Origin: VBAT01 sp036520835
GTDB taxonomy: Bacteria; Bacteroidota; Bacteroidia; Chitinophagales; Chitinophagaceae
Direction of reading: 5' to 3'
NCBI GenBank assembly: GCA_036520835.1
Contig: DATDIX010000326.1
Coordinates: forward strand, 1 to 64,000
DNA: 64,000 nucleotides
This document shows, in pieces, positions 1 through 7,439 of this stretch. Each line of letters begins with the position of its first letter. The stretch's first letter is position 1. The notes beneath the pieces were generated by a model. It saw nothing but the letters and a program-made list of their open reading frames with translations. It did no database searches and was not told the origin of the DNA. A program made the position numbers and the translations under genes.

Positions 1-766
1 AAACTGCTTTCCCCTGGTCTTCATGTATCTCTGTATAAATAGTGCCTGCCGGGGTTAAATGATCTTTCCCAAATTCTGCGATGGCTTTATAGAACAGCAA
101 TGCGTCGGTATCCGGAACAAATAAAGCGGTATACGGTTCATAGTTCAATACATTAGGCTGCATTTGCTGCTTATCTTTTTCAGGGATATAAGGAGGATTA
201 CTGATAATAATATCGAAGGACGGGAGTTTGTCTCTTTTTTCTTTATCCAAAAAATCAAGCAAAAGAAAATTGACATCGGCACCCAATGTGGCCGCATTTT
301 TTTCAGCTACCTGCAGAGTTGCTTCACTTACATCACAACTCCATACTTCTGCTTTGCGCAGTTTTCTTTTTAAGAAGATAGGGATACAACCGCTGCCGCT
401 GCCAATATCCAGTATGGAAAGTGTATCAACCGGGAATTTGCAGTTGGAAATAACCCATTCCATCAATTCTTCGGTTTCGGGTCTTGGTATCAATACATTT
501 TTATCAACATAGAATTTCAACCCGCAAAACCAGGCTTCATTCAATACATATTGTACGGGCTCATGAGCCAGCAGCCTTTTGATAAATTCTTTTAGTTGCT
601 GCTCCTGTTCAGGGTTTAGCTGTTTTTCTTTATAGGAAATGCGGTCAGTTTGTTTTGAGTCGGTGAGCCATTCTATCACCCAATTGCTGATGGCCGCAGC
701 TTCTCCTTCTTCATAGATCATCCTTAATTCACCCGTGATTTTTGCAACTGCTTCCTGTATGGTCAT
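1..766 (-). CDS. prmC: PrmC/HemK release-factor glutamine methyltransferase (3' end cut by window)
   Basis: Methylates the GGQ glutamine of peptide-chain release factors using S-adenosylmethionine. The 255 visible residues start at the ATG at 766 (MTIQEAV). An N-terminal helical domain spans about 1-95. The SAM-binding loop DIGSGSG is at about 120-126, and the diagnostic NPPY catalytic motif is at 190-193, followed by IPEKDK. The C-terminus lies beyond base 1. The gene is divergent from ribD, with only about 34 bp between the two starts, so their promoters must be packed together. The NPPY context and domain order make the call secure. Confidence 0.95.
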   Translation of the reverse strand, partial: MTIQEAVAKITGELRMIYEEGEAAAISNWVIEWLTDSKQTDRISYKEKQLNPEQEQQLKEFIKRLLAHEPVQYVLNEAWFCGLKFYVDKNVLIPRPETEELMEWVISNCKFPVDTLSILDIGSGSGCIPIFLKRKLRKAEVWSCDVSEATLQVAEKNAATLGADVNFLLLDFLDKEKRDKLPSFDIIISNPPYIPEKDKQQMQPNVLNYEPYTALFVPDTDALLFYKAIAEFGKDHLTPAGTIYTEIHEDQGKAV

Positions 767-786
767 GGCAGCAAACTTAATTCATT

Positions 787-794
787 TACTTTTG
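787..794 (+). promoter_or_regulatory. -7 promoter box of ribD (TACTTTTG)
   Basis: Exact match to the Bacteroidota -7 consensus TAnnTTTG, ending 6 bp before the ATG at 801. Transcription would be expected to begin at or next to the start codon, giving a leaderless or nearly leaderless message. The start site is inferred. Confidence 0.6.
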
Positions 795-800
795 CAACCC

Positions 801-1943
801 ATGAGTCCGGTCATTCAAGGTCATACGGCAGAATTTTTTATGCATCGTTGCATAGAGCTGGCAAGATCCGGGATAGGATATGTTGCGCCTAACCCAATGG
901 TTGGTGCTGTACTGGTGCATGATAATAAAATAATAGGCGAGGGCTATCATGAAAAGTACGGGGAAGCGCATGCAGAAGTTAATTGTATCAACCAGGCAAT
1001 TCAAAAGGGATACAGTGGCCTGATCGCCGGATCAACGATCTATGTTTCCCTGGAACCCTGTGCTCATTACGGCAAAACTCCTCCTTGCGCTGATCTGATC
1101 ATCCGGCATAAAATTCCCAAAGCAGGTATTGGCTGCCGTGATCCTTTCAAAGAGGTGGATGGAAAGGGAATTGAAAAACTGGTAAAAGCAGGAGTGGAGG
1201 TGGAAACAGGAATATTGGAAGAAGAATGTAAGGCGTTGAATAAACGGTTTTTCATTTTTCATGAGCAGCACCGTCCTTATATTATTTTAAAATGGGCGCA
1301 GACGGCTGATGGAAAGATAGCGGCCCCCTCCAAACCTCCCCCGAAGGGGGAGGCTTACGATGACTCTGATAACAGGAGATTATTTATAAGCAATGAATAC
1401 ACTAACCGGTTGGTGCATAAATGGCGAAGTGAAGAAGCATCTATACTTGTGGGCACCAATACCGTGATCAATGATGATCCGGAACTGACTACAAGGTTGT
1501 GGCCCGGTAATTCTCCTGTAAGACTGATCGTTGATATGCATTTGCGCTTGCCTGTATCATTAAAAGTATTTAACCAGGCTGCCCCAACTATTATTTTCAA
1601 TACTAAAAAGCATTCAAAAGAAGCAGAATGGTCGGCTCCCTCTCCTTCGGAGAGGGTCGGGGTGAGGTTGTTGCATTACCAGGTAACGGAAGATGTGAGT
1701 TTGGTACACCAGGTCATAAATGCTTTATGCCAGTTAAAAATTCAAAGTGTGATAGTAGAGGGCGGTGCAAAGTTGCTACAGTCATTTATTGACCGGGGGA
1801 TGTGGGATGAAGCGAGAGTAATTAAGAATTCGGAATTAAAAATTAAGAATGGATTGGCTGCTCCGGAATTGGGAAAAGTATTAAAGGTCAGTGAACAAAA
1901 GATCTTTTCAGATACAATAGAAATACTTAAACCCGTAAGCTGA
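801..1943 (+). CDS. ribD: Bifunctional riboflavin deaminase/reductase RibD with three in-frame repeat insertions
   Basis: Catalyses deamination and side-chain reduction of the pyrimidine intermediate in riboflavin synthesis. The 380-residue protein has a zinc deaminase domain at about 13-150 (HAEV at 57-60, PCAHYGKTPPC at 86-96) and a reductase domain from about 155 (KWAQTADGKIA, ILVGTNT, VEGGAKLL). I chose ATG 801 over the upstream in-frame ATG at 735 because the -7 box at 787-794 lies between them. The reductase domain has three low-complexity stretches that coincide exactly with DNA repeats: residues about 175-186 (palindrome 1325-1357), 280-289 (palindrome 1638-1667) and 340-351 (heptad array 1820-1854). 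The reading frame stays open through all three. The downstream gene begins at the base after the stop. Confidence 0.95.
   Translation: MSPVIQGHTAEFFMHRCIELARSGIGYVAPNPMVGAVLVHDNKIIGEGYHEKYGEAHAEVNCINQAIQKGYSGLIAGSTIYVSLEPCAHYGKTPPCADLIIRHKIPKAGIGCRDPFKEVDGKGIEKLVKAGVEVETGILEEECKALNKRFFIFHEQHRPYIILKWAQTADGKIAAPSKPPPKGEAYDDSDNRRLFISNEYTNRLVHKWRSEEASILVGTNTVINDDPELTTRLWPGNSPVRLIVDMHLRLPVSLKVFNQAAPTIIFNTKKHSKEAEWSAPSPSERVGVRLLHYQVTEDVSLVHQVINALCQLKIQSVIVEGGAKLLQSFIDRGMWDEARVIKNSELKIKNGLAAPELGKVLKVSEQKIFSDTIEILKPVS
1325..1357 (+). repeat. GC palindrome inserted in frame in ribD (family A, copy A7)
   Basis: The stem CCTCCCCC (1335-1342), loop GAA and GGGGGAGG (1346-1353) form a perfect 8-bp hairpin. 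The flanks CCCCTCCAAACCT and GGCTTA match the copy at 26999-27034. The insert is read as PSKPPPKGEA within the RibD reductase domain. Confidence 0.85.
1638..1667 (+). repeat. GC palindrome inserted in frame in ribD (family B, copy B1)
   Basis: Arms CCCTCTCC (1638-1645) and GGAGAGGG (1649-1656) surround the loop TTC and are followed by TCGGGGTGAGG. The same unit occurs inverted at 41117-41152. Here it is translated as PSPSERVGVR without breaking the frame. Confidence 0.85.
1820..1854 (+). repeat. Degenerate heptad array inside ribD
   Basis: Five consecutive 7-bp units are seen: AATTAAG, AATTCGG, AATTAAA, AATTAAG, AATGGAT. They are translated in frame as part of the Asn/Lys-rich stretch KNSELKIKNG near the RibD C-terminus. 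The periodicity is directly visible and the mechanism of origin is unknown. Confidence 0.75.
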
Positions 1944-2549
1944 GTGAGCGGCCCCGATTATTATAATACAATAGAAAAACCTTCCGTAGCCGAATTCAAA
2001 GACCGGGGCAGTAAATTCATTGCCTATACCTTTCCCATTGCAGACATTAATGAGTTCAAAGAAAAGCTGGCGGAAGTGAAGAAAGAGCATCCGAAAGCCA
2101 CGCATCATTGTTTTGCTTACCGGCTGGGCCTGGATGGCAATAATTTCCGGGTAAGTGATGATGGGGAGCCATCAGGTTCTGCCGGCCGGCCGATACTCGG
2201 GCAAATAGACAGCAAACAGGTAACAAATGCGCTGATCATTGTGGTTCGCTATTTCGGCGGAACATTATTGGGTGTGCCGGGGTTGATCCATGCATACAGG
2301 TCTGCGGCTGCATTGGCGCTGCAGGTCATACCGGTTGTACAAAAACCGGTTGAGATTGATTATTCGTTGCAGTTTGATTATACGATGATGAATGAGGTAA
2401 TGACGATCGTGAAGCAATGTAATTGCACGGTACTTAGCCAGGAGACGCAATTGTTTTGCAGGATGGAGATAGGCATACCCAGGAACAGGATGGAGGAGGT
2501 GTTGTATAAACTGAAAGATGTAAGAGGGGTAGTGGTGGAGAAATGCTAA
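1944..2549 (+). CDS. YigZ/IMPACT (UPF0029) family protein
   Basis: A 201-residue member of the IMPACT/YigZ family, whose two-domain proteins bind nucleic acid or ribosome-associated factors; the precise bacterial role is not settled. The family core is clear: KDRGSKFIAY at about 19-28, THHCFAYR, the hallmark DDGEPSGSAGRPIL at about 72-85, and VVRYFGGTLLGVPGL at about 100-114. The C-terminal UPF0029-like ferredoxin-fold half runs from about 140. The start is GTG at 1944, immediately after the ribD TGA, so translation is probably coupled to ribD. The 3' end is 4 bp from the end of the convergent hydroxyacyl-CoA dehydrogenase gene. Confidence 0.88.
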   Translation: MSGPDYYNTIEKPSVAEFKDRGSKFIAYTFPIADINEFKEKLAEVKKEHPKATHHCFAYRLGLDGNNFRVSDDGEPSGSAGRPILGQIDSKQVTNALIIVVRYFGGTLLGVPGLIHAYRSAAALALQVIPVVQKPVEIDYSLQFDYTMMNEVMTIVKQCNCTVLSQETQLFCRMEIGIPRNRMEEVLYKLKDVRGVVVEKC

Positions 2550-2553
2550 TCGC

Positions 2554-3456
2554 TTAATTTTTAAACCTCCCGCTAACCACCAACTCTTTACTTCCCGCTT
2601 CATACTTATAAAACCCTTCTCCGCTTTTCACACCAAGCTTGCCGGCTGTTACCATATTAACCAATAAAGGACAGGGAGCATATTTGGGATTGCCGAAACC
2701 ATCATGCAATACGTTTAATATAGAATGACAAACATCCAAACCGATAAAGTCAGCCAGTTGCAAAGGCCCCATCGGGTGGGCCATGCCGAGTTTCATGACT
2801 GTATCTATTTCTTCTACGCCGGCCACACCTTCATACAGGCTATAGATCGCTTCATTGATCATCGGCATTAAAATTCGGTTGGCGATAAAGCCGGGATAAT
2901 CATTCACAACGCAGGGCACTTTGCCCAATTGTTTACTTATCTCCATTATTTTTTCTGTCACTTCTTTGGACGTAGCATACCCGTTGATGATCTCCACCAA
3001 TTTCATGACCGGTACCGGGTTCATAAAATGCATACCGATCACTTTATGGGCACGGCCGGTGGCGGCTGCGATCTTTGTAATAGAGATGGAAGAAGTATTA
3101 GTAGCGAGGATAGCTTCTTTCGGAGCCAGCGAATCTATTTGTTCAAATATCTCCAGCTTCAATTTTGTATTTTCTGTAGCGGCTTCAACGACAAGGTCAG
3201 CATTTTTTACACCTTCCGCCATATTAGAATGTGCCGTAATATTTGCCAGTGCTGCTTTTTTCTGTTCTTCTGTTGCCGTGCCTTTGGCGATCTGCCTGTC
3301 AAAATTCTTACTAATGTTGCCAATTGCCCTGTCTAACTGGGCCAGCGATACATCCACGATATTTACTTTAAAACCTGCCTGTGCAAAGACGTGAGCAATA
3401 CCATTGCCCATGGTACCTGCACCGATAACGGAAACGTTGCCCCCGAAATTTGTCAT
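2554..3456 (-). CDS. 3-hydroxybutyryl/3-hydroxyacyl-CoA dehydrogenase
   Basis: A 300-residue NAD-dependent dehydrogenase oxidising L-3-hydroxyacyl-CoA in beta-oxidation or butyryl-CoA metabolism. The Rossmann motif VIGAGTMGNGIA is at about 10-21. The catalytic His143 (MHFMNPVPV), Glu155 and Asn193 (FIANRI) are present. The C-terminal dimerisation domain carries MGPLQLADFIGLD. The length matches stand-alone Hbd/PaaH-type enzymes rather than FadB/FadJ fusions. A TACTTTTG box (complement of 3540-3547) lies about 85 bp upstream, with a family-A palindrome in the leader. Confidence 0.93.
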   Translation of the reverse strand: MTNFGGNVSVIGAGTMGNGIAHVFAQAGFKVNIVDVSLAQLDRAIGNISKNFDRQIAKGTATEEQKKAALANITAHSNMAEGVKNADLVVEAATENTKLKLEIFEQIDSLAPKEAILATNTSSISITKIAAATGRAHKVIGMHFMNPVPVMKLVEIINGYATSKEVTEKIMEISKQLGKVPCVVNDYPGFIANRILMPMINEAIYSLYEGVAGVEEIDTVMKLGMAHPMGPLQLADFIGLDVCHSILNVLHDGFGNPKYAPCPLLVNMVTAGKLGVKSGEGFYKYEAGSKELVVSGRFKN

Positions 3457-3475
3457 ATAGTTGAATTTTTCCTGG

Positions 3476-3489
3476 TCCCCTAAAGGGGA
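3476..3489 (+). repeat. Family-A palindrome (copy A1)
   Basis: TCCCCTAAAGGGGA lies in the leader of the hydroxyacyl-CoA dehydrogenase. The stem TCCCCT/AGGGGA has a two-base loop. Confidence 0.75.
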
Positions 3490-3539
3490 GTTTTTGAAAA
3501 CTCACTTTGGAGAGAGGGTGAATGATAAAATTGTTTCAG

Positions 3540-3547
3540 CAAAAGTA
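3540..3547 (-). promoter_or_regulatory. -7 promoter box of hydroxyacyl-CoA dehydrogenase (TACTTTTG)
   Basis: Exact TAnnTTTG match on the minus strand, about 84 bp before the ATG at 3456. This leader is longer than at most promoters in the window and contains palindrome A1. Confidence 0.45.
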
Positions 3548-3664
3548 AAACTCCGGTCGATTATCCTGACGAAGAAATTTTCCTTAACCCTTAAAAAGGA
3601 ATTATTAGAAAATTCCTTACAGCACACATGCTAATATAAGTTGATGAATAATGGGCAGAACGAT

Positions 3665-3714
3665 GAACGGAGCGTCGCAACGAAGCTCAATCAGGGAATA
3701 GAAGCTGGTAAAAC
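3665..3714 (+). repeat. Dispersed R-type repeat (copy R1)
   Basis: The block GAGCGTCGCAAC, then AATCAGGGAA, then AGCTGGTAAAAC matches, with divergence, the blocks at 17153-17210 and (inverted) 18541-18598. The spacing of the conserved words is preserved. Confidence 0.55.
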
Positions 3715-3774
3715 AATTAATAAACTAACTGCTTTAAAGAGGCATAGAAATGAATAATATCTCTCCGATCTAAG

Positions 3775-3797
3775 TTCCCCTTTAGGGGACAGGGGTT
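3775..3797 (-). repeat. Family-A palindrome (copy A2)
   Basis: Core CCCCTTTAGGGG is at 3777-3788. Read on the minus strand, the unit is AAACCCCTGTCCCC-TAAAGGGGA-ACTTAG, almost the same as the copy at 18457-18485. It sits just past the stop codon of the minus-strand gene ending at 3800. Confidence 0.75.
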
Positions 3798-3799
3798 TC

Positions 3800-4438
3800 C
3801 TACTTATTCTTAAAATCTCCCCGCTTCCATGCCTGGATGAATTCGGACCATGCAGCAGGGTTGAAGATGTTCATTGGGGGAATTTGCCCGGAATAGACAG
3901 CTTTTTTAGCAATGTTATTGAACTGCATAGAGGTGGCTTCCTGGCCATCACCCGGGGTTGATTTCATTAATATCCGCCGCTTGGCCTCATCGGTATTTCT
4001 CCTGGCTATCTCGATATCATCGTCCGGCACTTTAGCATTGACAAAATCACGGGCAAACTGTTCCGGCGTAGGCCGCGGACGAATAATAGTGGCAGGAAGA
4101 TAGACCGTATCTTCTACCATTAATTGCACCACGCTGTATTGGTTGCCGTCAAGGGTGCGTGGAATATCGATCGTTTTTGGTTTATAGCTTACGTGGGTAA
4201 ATTCGATCTGGTCGCCTTTTAATACCACAATAGAAAAAACTCCCTGGTTATTGGTGATCGTTCCGCGGTTTTGGCCTTTTACCATAACACTTACCAGGGG
4301 AATACCGACAAGGCTGTCCGCTGTCATGATGACGCCATATAATTGAACCACAGAGTCACGGGCTGTTTCAAACTGTGCTTTGGCGGTAGCAGGAATGATA
4401 AATAAAGCGATGGCAGTATAAAGTAAAAATTTCTTCAT
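3800..4438 (-). CDS. Secreted CarboxypepD_reg-like domain protein
   Basis: A 212-residue exported protein of unknown function. A signal peptide (about 1-21, ending ATAKA) is followed by one CarboxypepD_reg-like beta-sandwich at about 32-110 (LYGVIMTADSLVGIPLVSV, GTITNNQGVFSI, IEFTHVSYKPKTIDI). The C-terminal half is charged and has no domain I recognise (FARDFVNAKVPDDDIEIARR). ATG 4438 is preferred over the in-frame start at 4459 because the signal peptide begins there and a TAATTTTG box lies 9 bp upstream. It is divergent from the Mrp gene. It is probably periplasmic or outer-membrane associated. Confidence 0.8.
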   Translation of the reverse strand: MKKFLLYTAIALFIIPATAKAQFETARDSVVQLYGVIMTADSLVGIPLVSVMVKGQNRGTITNNQGVFSIVVLKGDQIEFTHVSYKPKTIDIPRTLDGNQYSVVQLMVEDTVYLPATIIRPRPTPEQFARDFVNAKVPDDDIEIARRNTDEAKRRILMKSTPGDGQEATSMQFNNIAKKAVYSGQIPPMNIFNPAAWSEFIQAWKRGDFKNK

Positions 4439-4446
4439 CGGGGTCC

Positions 4447-4454
4447 CAAAATTA
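4447..4454 (-). promoter_or_regulatory. -7 promoter box (TAATTTTG) of the CarboxypepD_reg-like gene
   Basis: Exact TAnnTTTG on the minus strand, 9 bp upstream of the ATG at 4438. It supports the downstream start choice. Confidence 0.55.
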
Positions 4455-4500
4455 AGCACAAGTTGTGTAATTAAGCCAACAAATTAGGGTGCGGAGTGGT

Positions 4501-4508
4501 TACCTTTG
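4501..4508 (+). promoter_or_regulatory. -7 promoter box of the Mrp gene (TACCTTTG)
   Basis: Exact TAnnTTTG match 34 bp before ATG 4543. I see no TTG element at the expected -33 spacing. Confidence 0.5.
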
Positions 4509-4542
4509 CAGTCGGAATTCTAATTTAACATAAGCTTTGAAT

Positions 4543-5637
4543 ATGACAGAAGAAAAAGTACTGGAGGCCCTCAGTAATGTGCAGGAACCTGATCTTGGAA
4601 AAGACATTGTGACCCTGAAAATGGTAAAGGATATAGTGATCGAGAAATATTATGTTTCCTTCACTGTCGTGCTGACAACACCCGCCTGCCCCATGAAGGA
4701 TCATATCAAAAATGCCTGCATTAACGCTATTAAGTTGCTGGTGCATAAAGATGCAGTGGTAAAAGTGAATTTTACTTCTAATACTACTACCCGCCGGGCC
4801 GATGACAGGGCCGTATTACCGAAAGTAAAAAATATCATTGCCGTTGTAAGCGGAAAAGGGGGAGTGGGTAAATCAACAGTTGCTGCCAATCTTGCGTTGG
4901 CCATTGCAAAGAGCGGGGCAAAAGTGGGTTTGATGGATGCAGATATTTATGGCCCGAGTGTGCCGATCATGTTTGGTGTTCGCGGAGAAAGACCCCTGAT
5001 GATAGAAGTGGGCGGAAAAGGAATGATAGCGCCTTTGGAAAGATATGGTATCAAACTGATCAGTATTGGTTTGCTGGTTGATGAAAAGAGTGCAGTTGTA
5101 TGGAGGGGGCCGATGGCCAGCAGCGCCATCCGGCAATTTATTACCGATGTGTATTGGGATGAACTGGATTACCTGATCGTTGATATGCCACCGGGTACCG
5201 GCGATATTCATTTGACATTAATGCAAACGGTTCCGGTTACCGGGGCTGTTATCGTAACCACCCCACAGGATGTGGCGCTGGCAGATGCGAAAAAAGGTAT
5301 TGCCATGTTCGGGCAGGCGCAATTAAATGTGCCCGTGATCGGCTTGGTAGAGAATATGAGCTATTTCACCCCGGAGGAGTTGCCTGATAATAAATATTAC
5401 ATTTTTGGAAAAGATGGCGGCAAACGTTTGGCGGATGAATATGATCTTCCCTTCCTTGGTCAGATACCGCTGGTACAAAGTATCCGGGAAGGTGGCGATA
5501 CCGGTGTTCCCATCATGATGAGCGATGATCATATCACCAAAAAAGCATTTGAAGAATTTGCCTCGCTTGTAGTAAGAGGTATTGCTATGCGCAATGCAAA
5601 CATAGATACAGCAAAAGTTGTGGAAACTGTGGGCTGA
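4543..5637 (+). CDS. Mrp/ApbC/NBP35-family iron-sulfur carrier ATPase
   Basis: A 364-residue P-loop ATPase that assembles or carries Fe-S clusters in the cytoplasm. An N-terminal MIP18/DUF59 domain occupies about 1-85 (VQEPDLGKDIV, TTPACPMKD). The deviant Walker A SGKGGVGKST is at 103-112, followed by DADIYGPSVP and the switch region DMPPGTGDIH. The CxxC cluster-binding pair usual in this family is absent: the corresponding stretch (about 266-285) reads ENMSYFTPEELPDNKYYIFG. From memory this is common in Bacteroidota homologues. ATG 4543 is preferred to the TTG at 4537. Confidence 0.93.
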   Translation: MTEEKVLEALSNVQEPDLGKDIVTLKMVKDIVIEKYYVSFTVVLTTPACPMKDHIKNACINAIKLLVHKDAVVKVNFTSNTTTRRADDRAVLPKVKNIIAVVSGKGGVGKSTVAANLALAIAKSGAKVGLMDADIYGPSVPIMFGVRGERPLMIEVGGKGMIAPLERYGIKLISIGLLVDEKSAVVWRGPMASSAIRQFITDVYWDELDYLIVDMPPGTGDIHLTLMQTVPVTGAVIVTTPQDVALADAKKGIAMFGQAQLNVPVIGLVENMSYFTPEELPDNKYYIFGKDGGKRLADEYDLPFLGQIPLVQSIREGGDTGVPIMMSDDHITKKAFEEFASLVVRGIAMRNANIDTAKVVETVG

Positions 5638-5661
5638 CAGGGTGAATGAATTTCTTTGCTG

Positions 5662-5697
5662 ATAAAAGACGCTGTTGTAAATAACAGCCTCTTTTAT
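5662..5697 (+). terminator. Intrinsic terminator after the Mrp gene
   Basis: Nested inverted repeats ATAAAAG...CTTTTAT (5662-5668 / 5691-5697) and GCTGTT...AACAGC form a hairpin ending in a T-rich arm, 25 bp after the stop. Confidence 0.75.
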
Positions 5698-5767
5698 GTA
5701 CGGAAGTTCACAGGCAGGTATTTCTATACTAAAACTAACCCGGGTATGCTGTTAATGAAATGGCTCC

Positions 5768-6721
5768 TTATATTCTTCGTGTAAAGGACAGTCCCATCGT
5801 TACAGAGTTGTTCTCATTGGGATAACTGTACAGGTTGAAAACATTTCTTTTATCTGCACTTTTCTTATTCATCACCAGGTTAATGGTACTGGTAACAATA
5901 GTAGTTGTTCCTAATGCAATGTTTGCATACGACAGGTTATTTTGGTTTTTGTAAGAGGTCGTTACCTCGCCTCCGTTGAACAGGGGTTCAGTTGCTGTTT
6001 TTTTGATATTCGCAGCACCCAGGATAACTTGTCCTGTTCCGGCGATAAGACCCATATAGGACAAAGTCCGGTTATGCTTATAACGGTTTGACAAATTCGC
6101 CAGGGTAATAGCGATGTTGACGCCACCGATAACCCCTGAAGAAATACCATATCCGGTTTTAATATCTGCATAGCTGGTCTCATAGGAAGGGGGAGGGCCA
6201 TAGGCCGGTTGTATCATCGCACATTCTTCCAGTGTCAACCCATATTCTTTTGCCCAGGCTTCAATGACAGGTTCATTCATGTCAGCAATAAAATCATATT
6301 GATGTTCTGCATTGATCTCTTCGGCAATTTCACGCCCCTTTGTTTGTTCGACCAGGTAGCCTACTGCGCAAATATTGCCGTCAGCATCAATAAAGCAGGG
6401 TCTTCTTTCACCGGGGTAATCGCGGTTTACCGGGAATTTACCGGCTAGCATATATTGATGCAGGATGTCAAGAATAGATGACCTGTTAGCCTGTTGAGTA
6501 TTGGTAAGGCCCGCGGGGGGAGCATTACGCAACAACTGCTCAACATAGGAAAGATGGGTTTGAATGCGTAACATCTCGTTTGTTGATGCATCCGGCAGTG
6601 TGCCGAAAGCAGCTACATAACTTTGATCGTGGAGCACAGGATTTATTTCCTGTAATTTCTGTTGAGACAAACCAGTTCCGGAAAGAAACAGCAGGGATGT
6701 GTAAAAGATAAATTTCTTCAT
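5768..6721 (-). CDS. Exported protein of an unnamed family (IDADGNICAVGYL motif)
   Basis: A 317-residue exported protein whose function I do not recognise. A signal peptide (about 1-20, LLFLSGTGLSQ) is followed by a helical region. A strongly patterned block follows: RRPCFIDADGNICAVGYL, then FIADMNEPVIEAWAKEYGLT, then EECAMIQPAYGPP (about 105-180). I have seen this block in uncharacterised secreted proteins of Bacteroidota and Myxococcota. The last 130 residues have two or three hydrophobic, Gly-rich segments (SSGVIGGVNIAITLANL, GLIAGTGQVILGAANI). The start was moved from 6769 to 6721, where the signal peptide begins. It is divergent from the PaiB-like gene across an inverted repeat at 6731-6760. 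Confidence 0.75.
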   Translation of the reverse strand: MKKFIFYTSLLFLSGTGLSQQKLQEINPVLHDQSYVAAFGTLPDASTNEMLRIQTHLSYVEQLLRNAPPAGLTNTQQANRSSILDILHQYMLAGKFPVNRDYPGERRPCFIDADGNICAVGYLVEQTKGREIAEEINAEHQYDFIADMNEPVIEAWAKEYGLTLEECAMIQPAYGPPPSYETSYADIKTGYGISSGVIGGVNIAITLANLSNRYKHNRTLSYMGLIAGTGQVILGAANIKKTATEPLFNGGEVTTSYKNQNNLSYANIALGTTTIVTSTINLVMNKKSADKRNVFNLYSYPNENNSVTMGLSFTRRI

Positions 6722-6730
6722 GGCAAATCG

Positions 6731-6760
6731 TTTTACAACCTGACAACCGGTGTTGTAAAA
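6731..6760. promoter_or_regulatory. Inverted repeat in a divergent promoter region
   Basis: TTTTACAAC (6731-6739) and GTTGTAAAA (6752-6760) are a perfect 9-bp inverted repeat 12 bp apart, lying between divergent starts at 6721 and 6804. It could be an operator or a transcript hairpin. The half-site TACAAC also occurs at 10345-10378. Confidence 0.4.
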
Positions 6761-6803
6761 ACGTTGCACTCTCTTTCATAAAGGAAATCTGTAATTTAGC
6801 CGG

Positions 6804-7439
6804 ATGTACAGTCTTCCATATTATAAAGAGAAAGATGCAGAAGTGGTAAAGCAGTTTATGAGGGACCATCCCTTTGCATTTCTTTCCGGCAGCAATGCAG
6901 GCAATATGCCGGTGGCCACCCAGGTACCTGTATTCATTGATGAAAAAGACGGCAAACTTTTCCTGACAGGTCATATTATGAGGAATACAGACCATCATAA
7001 GGCGTTCCTGGAGAACCCCAATGTATTGGCTGTATTCACCGGGCCGCATACTTATGTAAGCGCAACCTGGTATGATAACCCGTCGCAGGCCTCCACCTGG
7101 AATTATATGAACGTGCATGCAAAAGGGATCATCCGTTTTGGCGATGAAGCGGCATTGATCAGTATACTCAAAAGGCTTACCCTTCATTACGAGAGTAATA
7201 ATACACAGTCATCCACTGTATTTGATAATTTGGCGGAAGGATACCGTAACCCTTTGATGAAAGCCATTGCTGCCTTTGAAGTGGAAGTGACGGAAATGGA
7301 TCATGTGTTTAAGTTAAGCCAGGACAGGGATGAAAAAAGCTATGATAATATCATCGAAAGGTTAAAAAAGCAGGGTGGTGATGGCAAAGAGATCGCAGAA
7401 CTGATGGAAAAAAGAAAATCAAAAGTGTTTCCATCATGA
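6804..7439 (+). CDS. PaiB-family FMN-binding protein
   Basis: A 211-residue flavin-binding split-barrel protein of the PaiB/'FMN-binding negative transcriptional regulator' family. The core includes MRDHPFAFLSGS at about 19-30, ATQVPVFIDE, LTGHIMRNTDHHKAF, FTGPHTYVSATWY and TWNYMNVHAKG. The C-terminal helix carries LSQDRDEKSYDNIIERL, typical of the family. It probably binds FMN in the cytoplasm; regulatory activity is known only for a few homologues. A near-consensus -7 box TAATTTAG (6792-6799) ends 5 bp before the ATG, so the mRNA may be leaderless. It overlaps the next gene by ATGA. Confidence 0.88.
   Translation: MYSLPYYKEKDAEVVKQFMRDHPFAFLSGSNAGNMPVATQVPVFIDEKDGKLFLTGHIMRNTDHHKAFLENPNVLAVFTGPHTYVSATWYDNPSQASTWNYMNVHAKGIIRFGDEAALISILKRLTLHYESNNTQSSTVFDNLAEGYRNPLMKAIAAFEVEVTEMDHVFKLSQDRDEKSYDNIIERLKKQGGDGKEIAELMEKRKSKVFPS

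Larger units (their letters stand above)
3457..3799. other. Gene-free gap of 343 bp filled with repeats
   Basis: I see no gene here. The gap holds the leader and promoter of the dehydrogenase, two family-A palindromes (3476-3489 and 3775-3797), a right-half remnant of family B (about 3504-3524, CTTTGGAGAGAGGGTGA) and one diverged R-type dispersed repeat (3665-3714). The order palindrome - R repeat - palindrome recurs at 18456-18679. Confidence 0.7.

Noticed and set aside
2921..3394. 157-residue plus-strand ORF
   Set aside because: Antisense shadow of the hydroxyacyl-CoA dehydrogenase, whose catalytic residues are intact.
6540..7187. 215-residue minus-strand ORF
   Set aside because: Antisense to the PaiB-like gene, which has clear family motifs. 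The reverse product has no recognisable domain.
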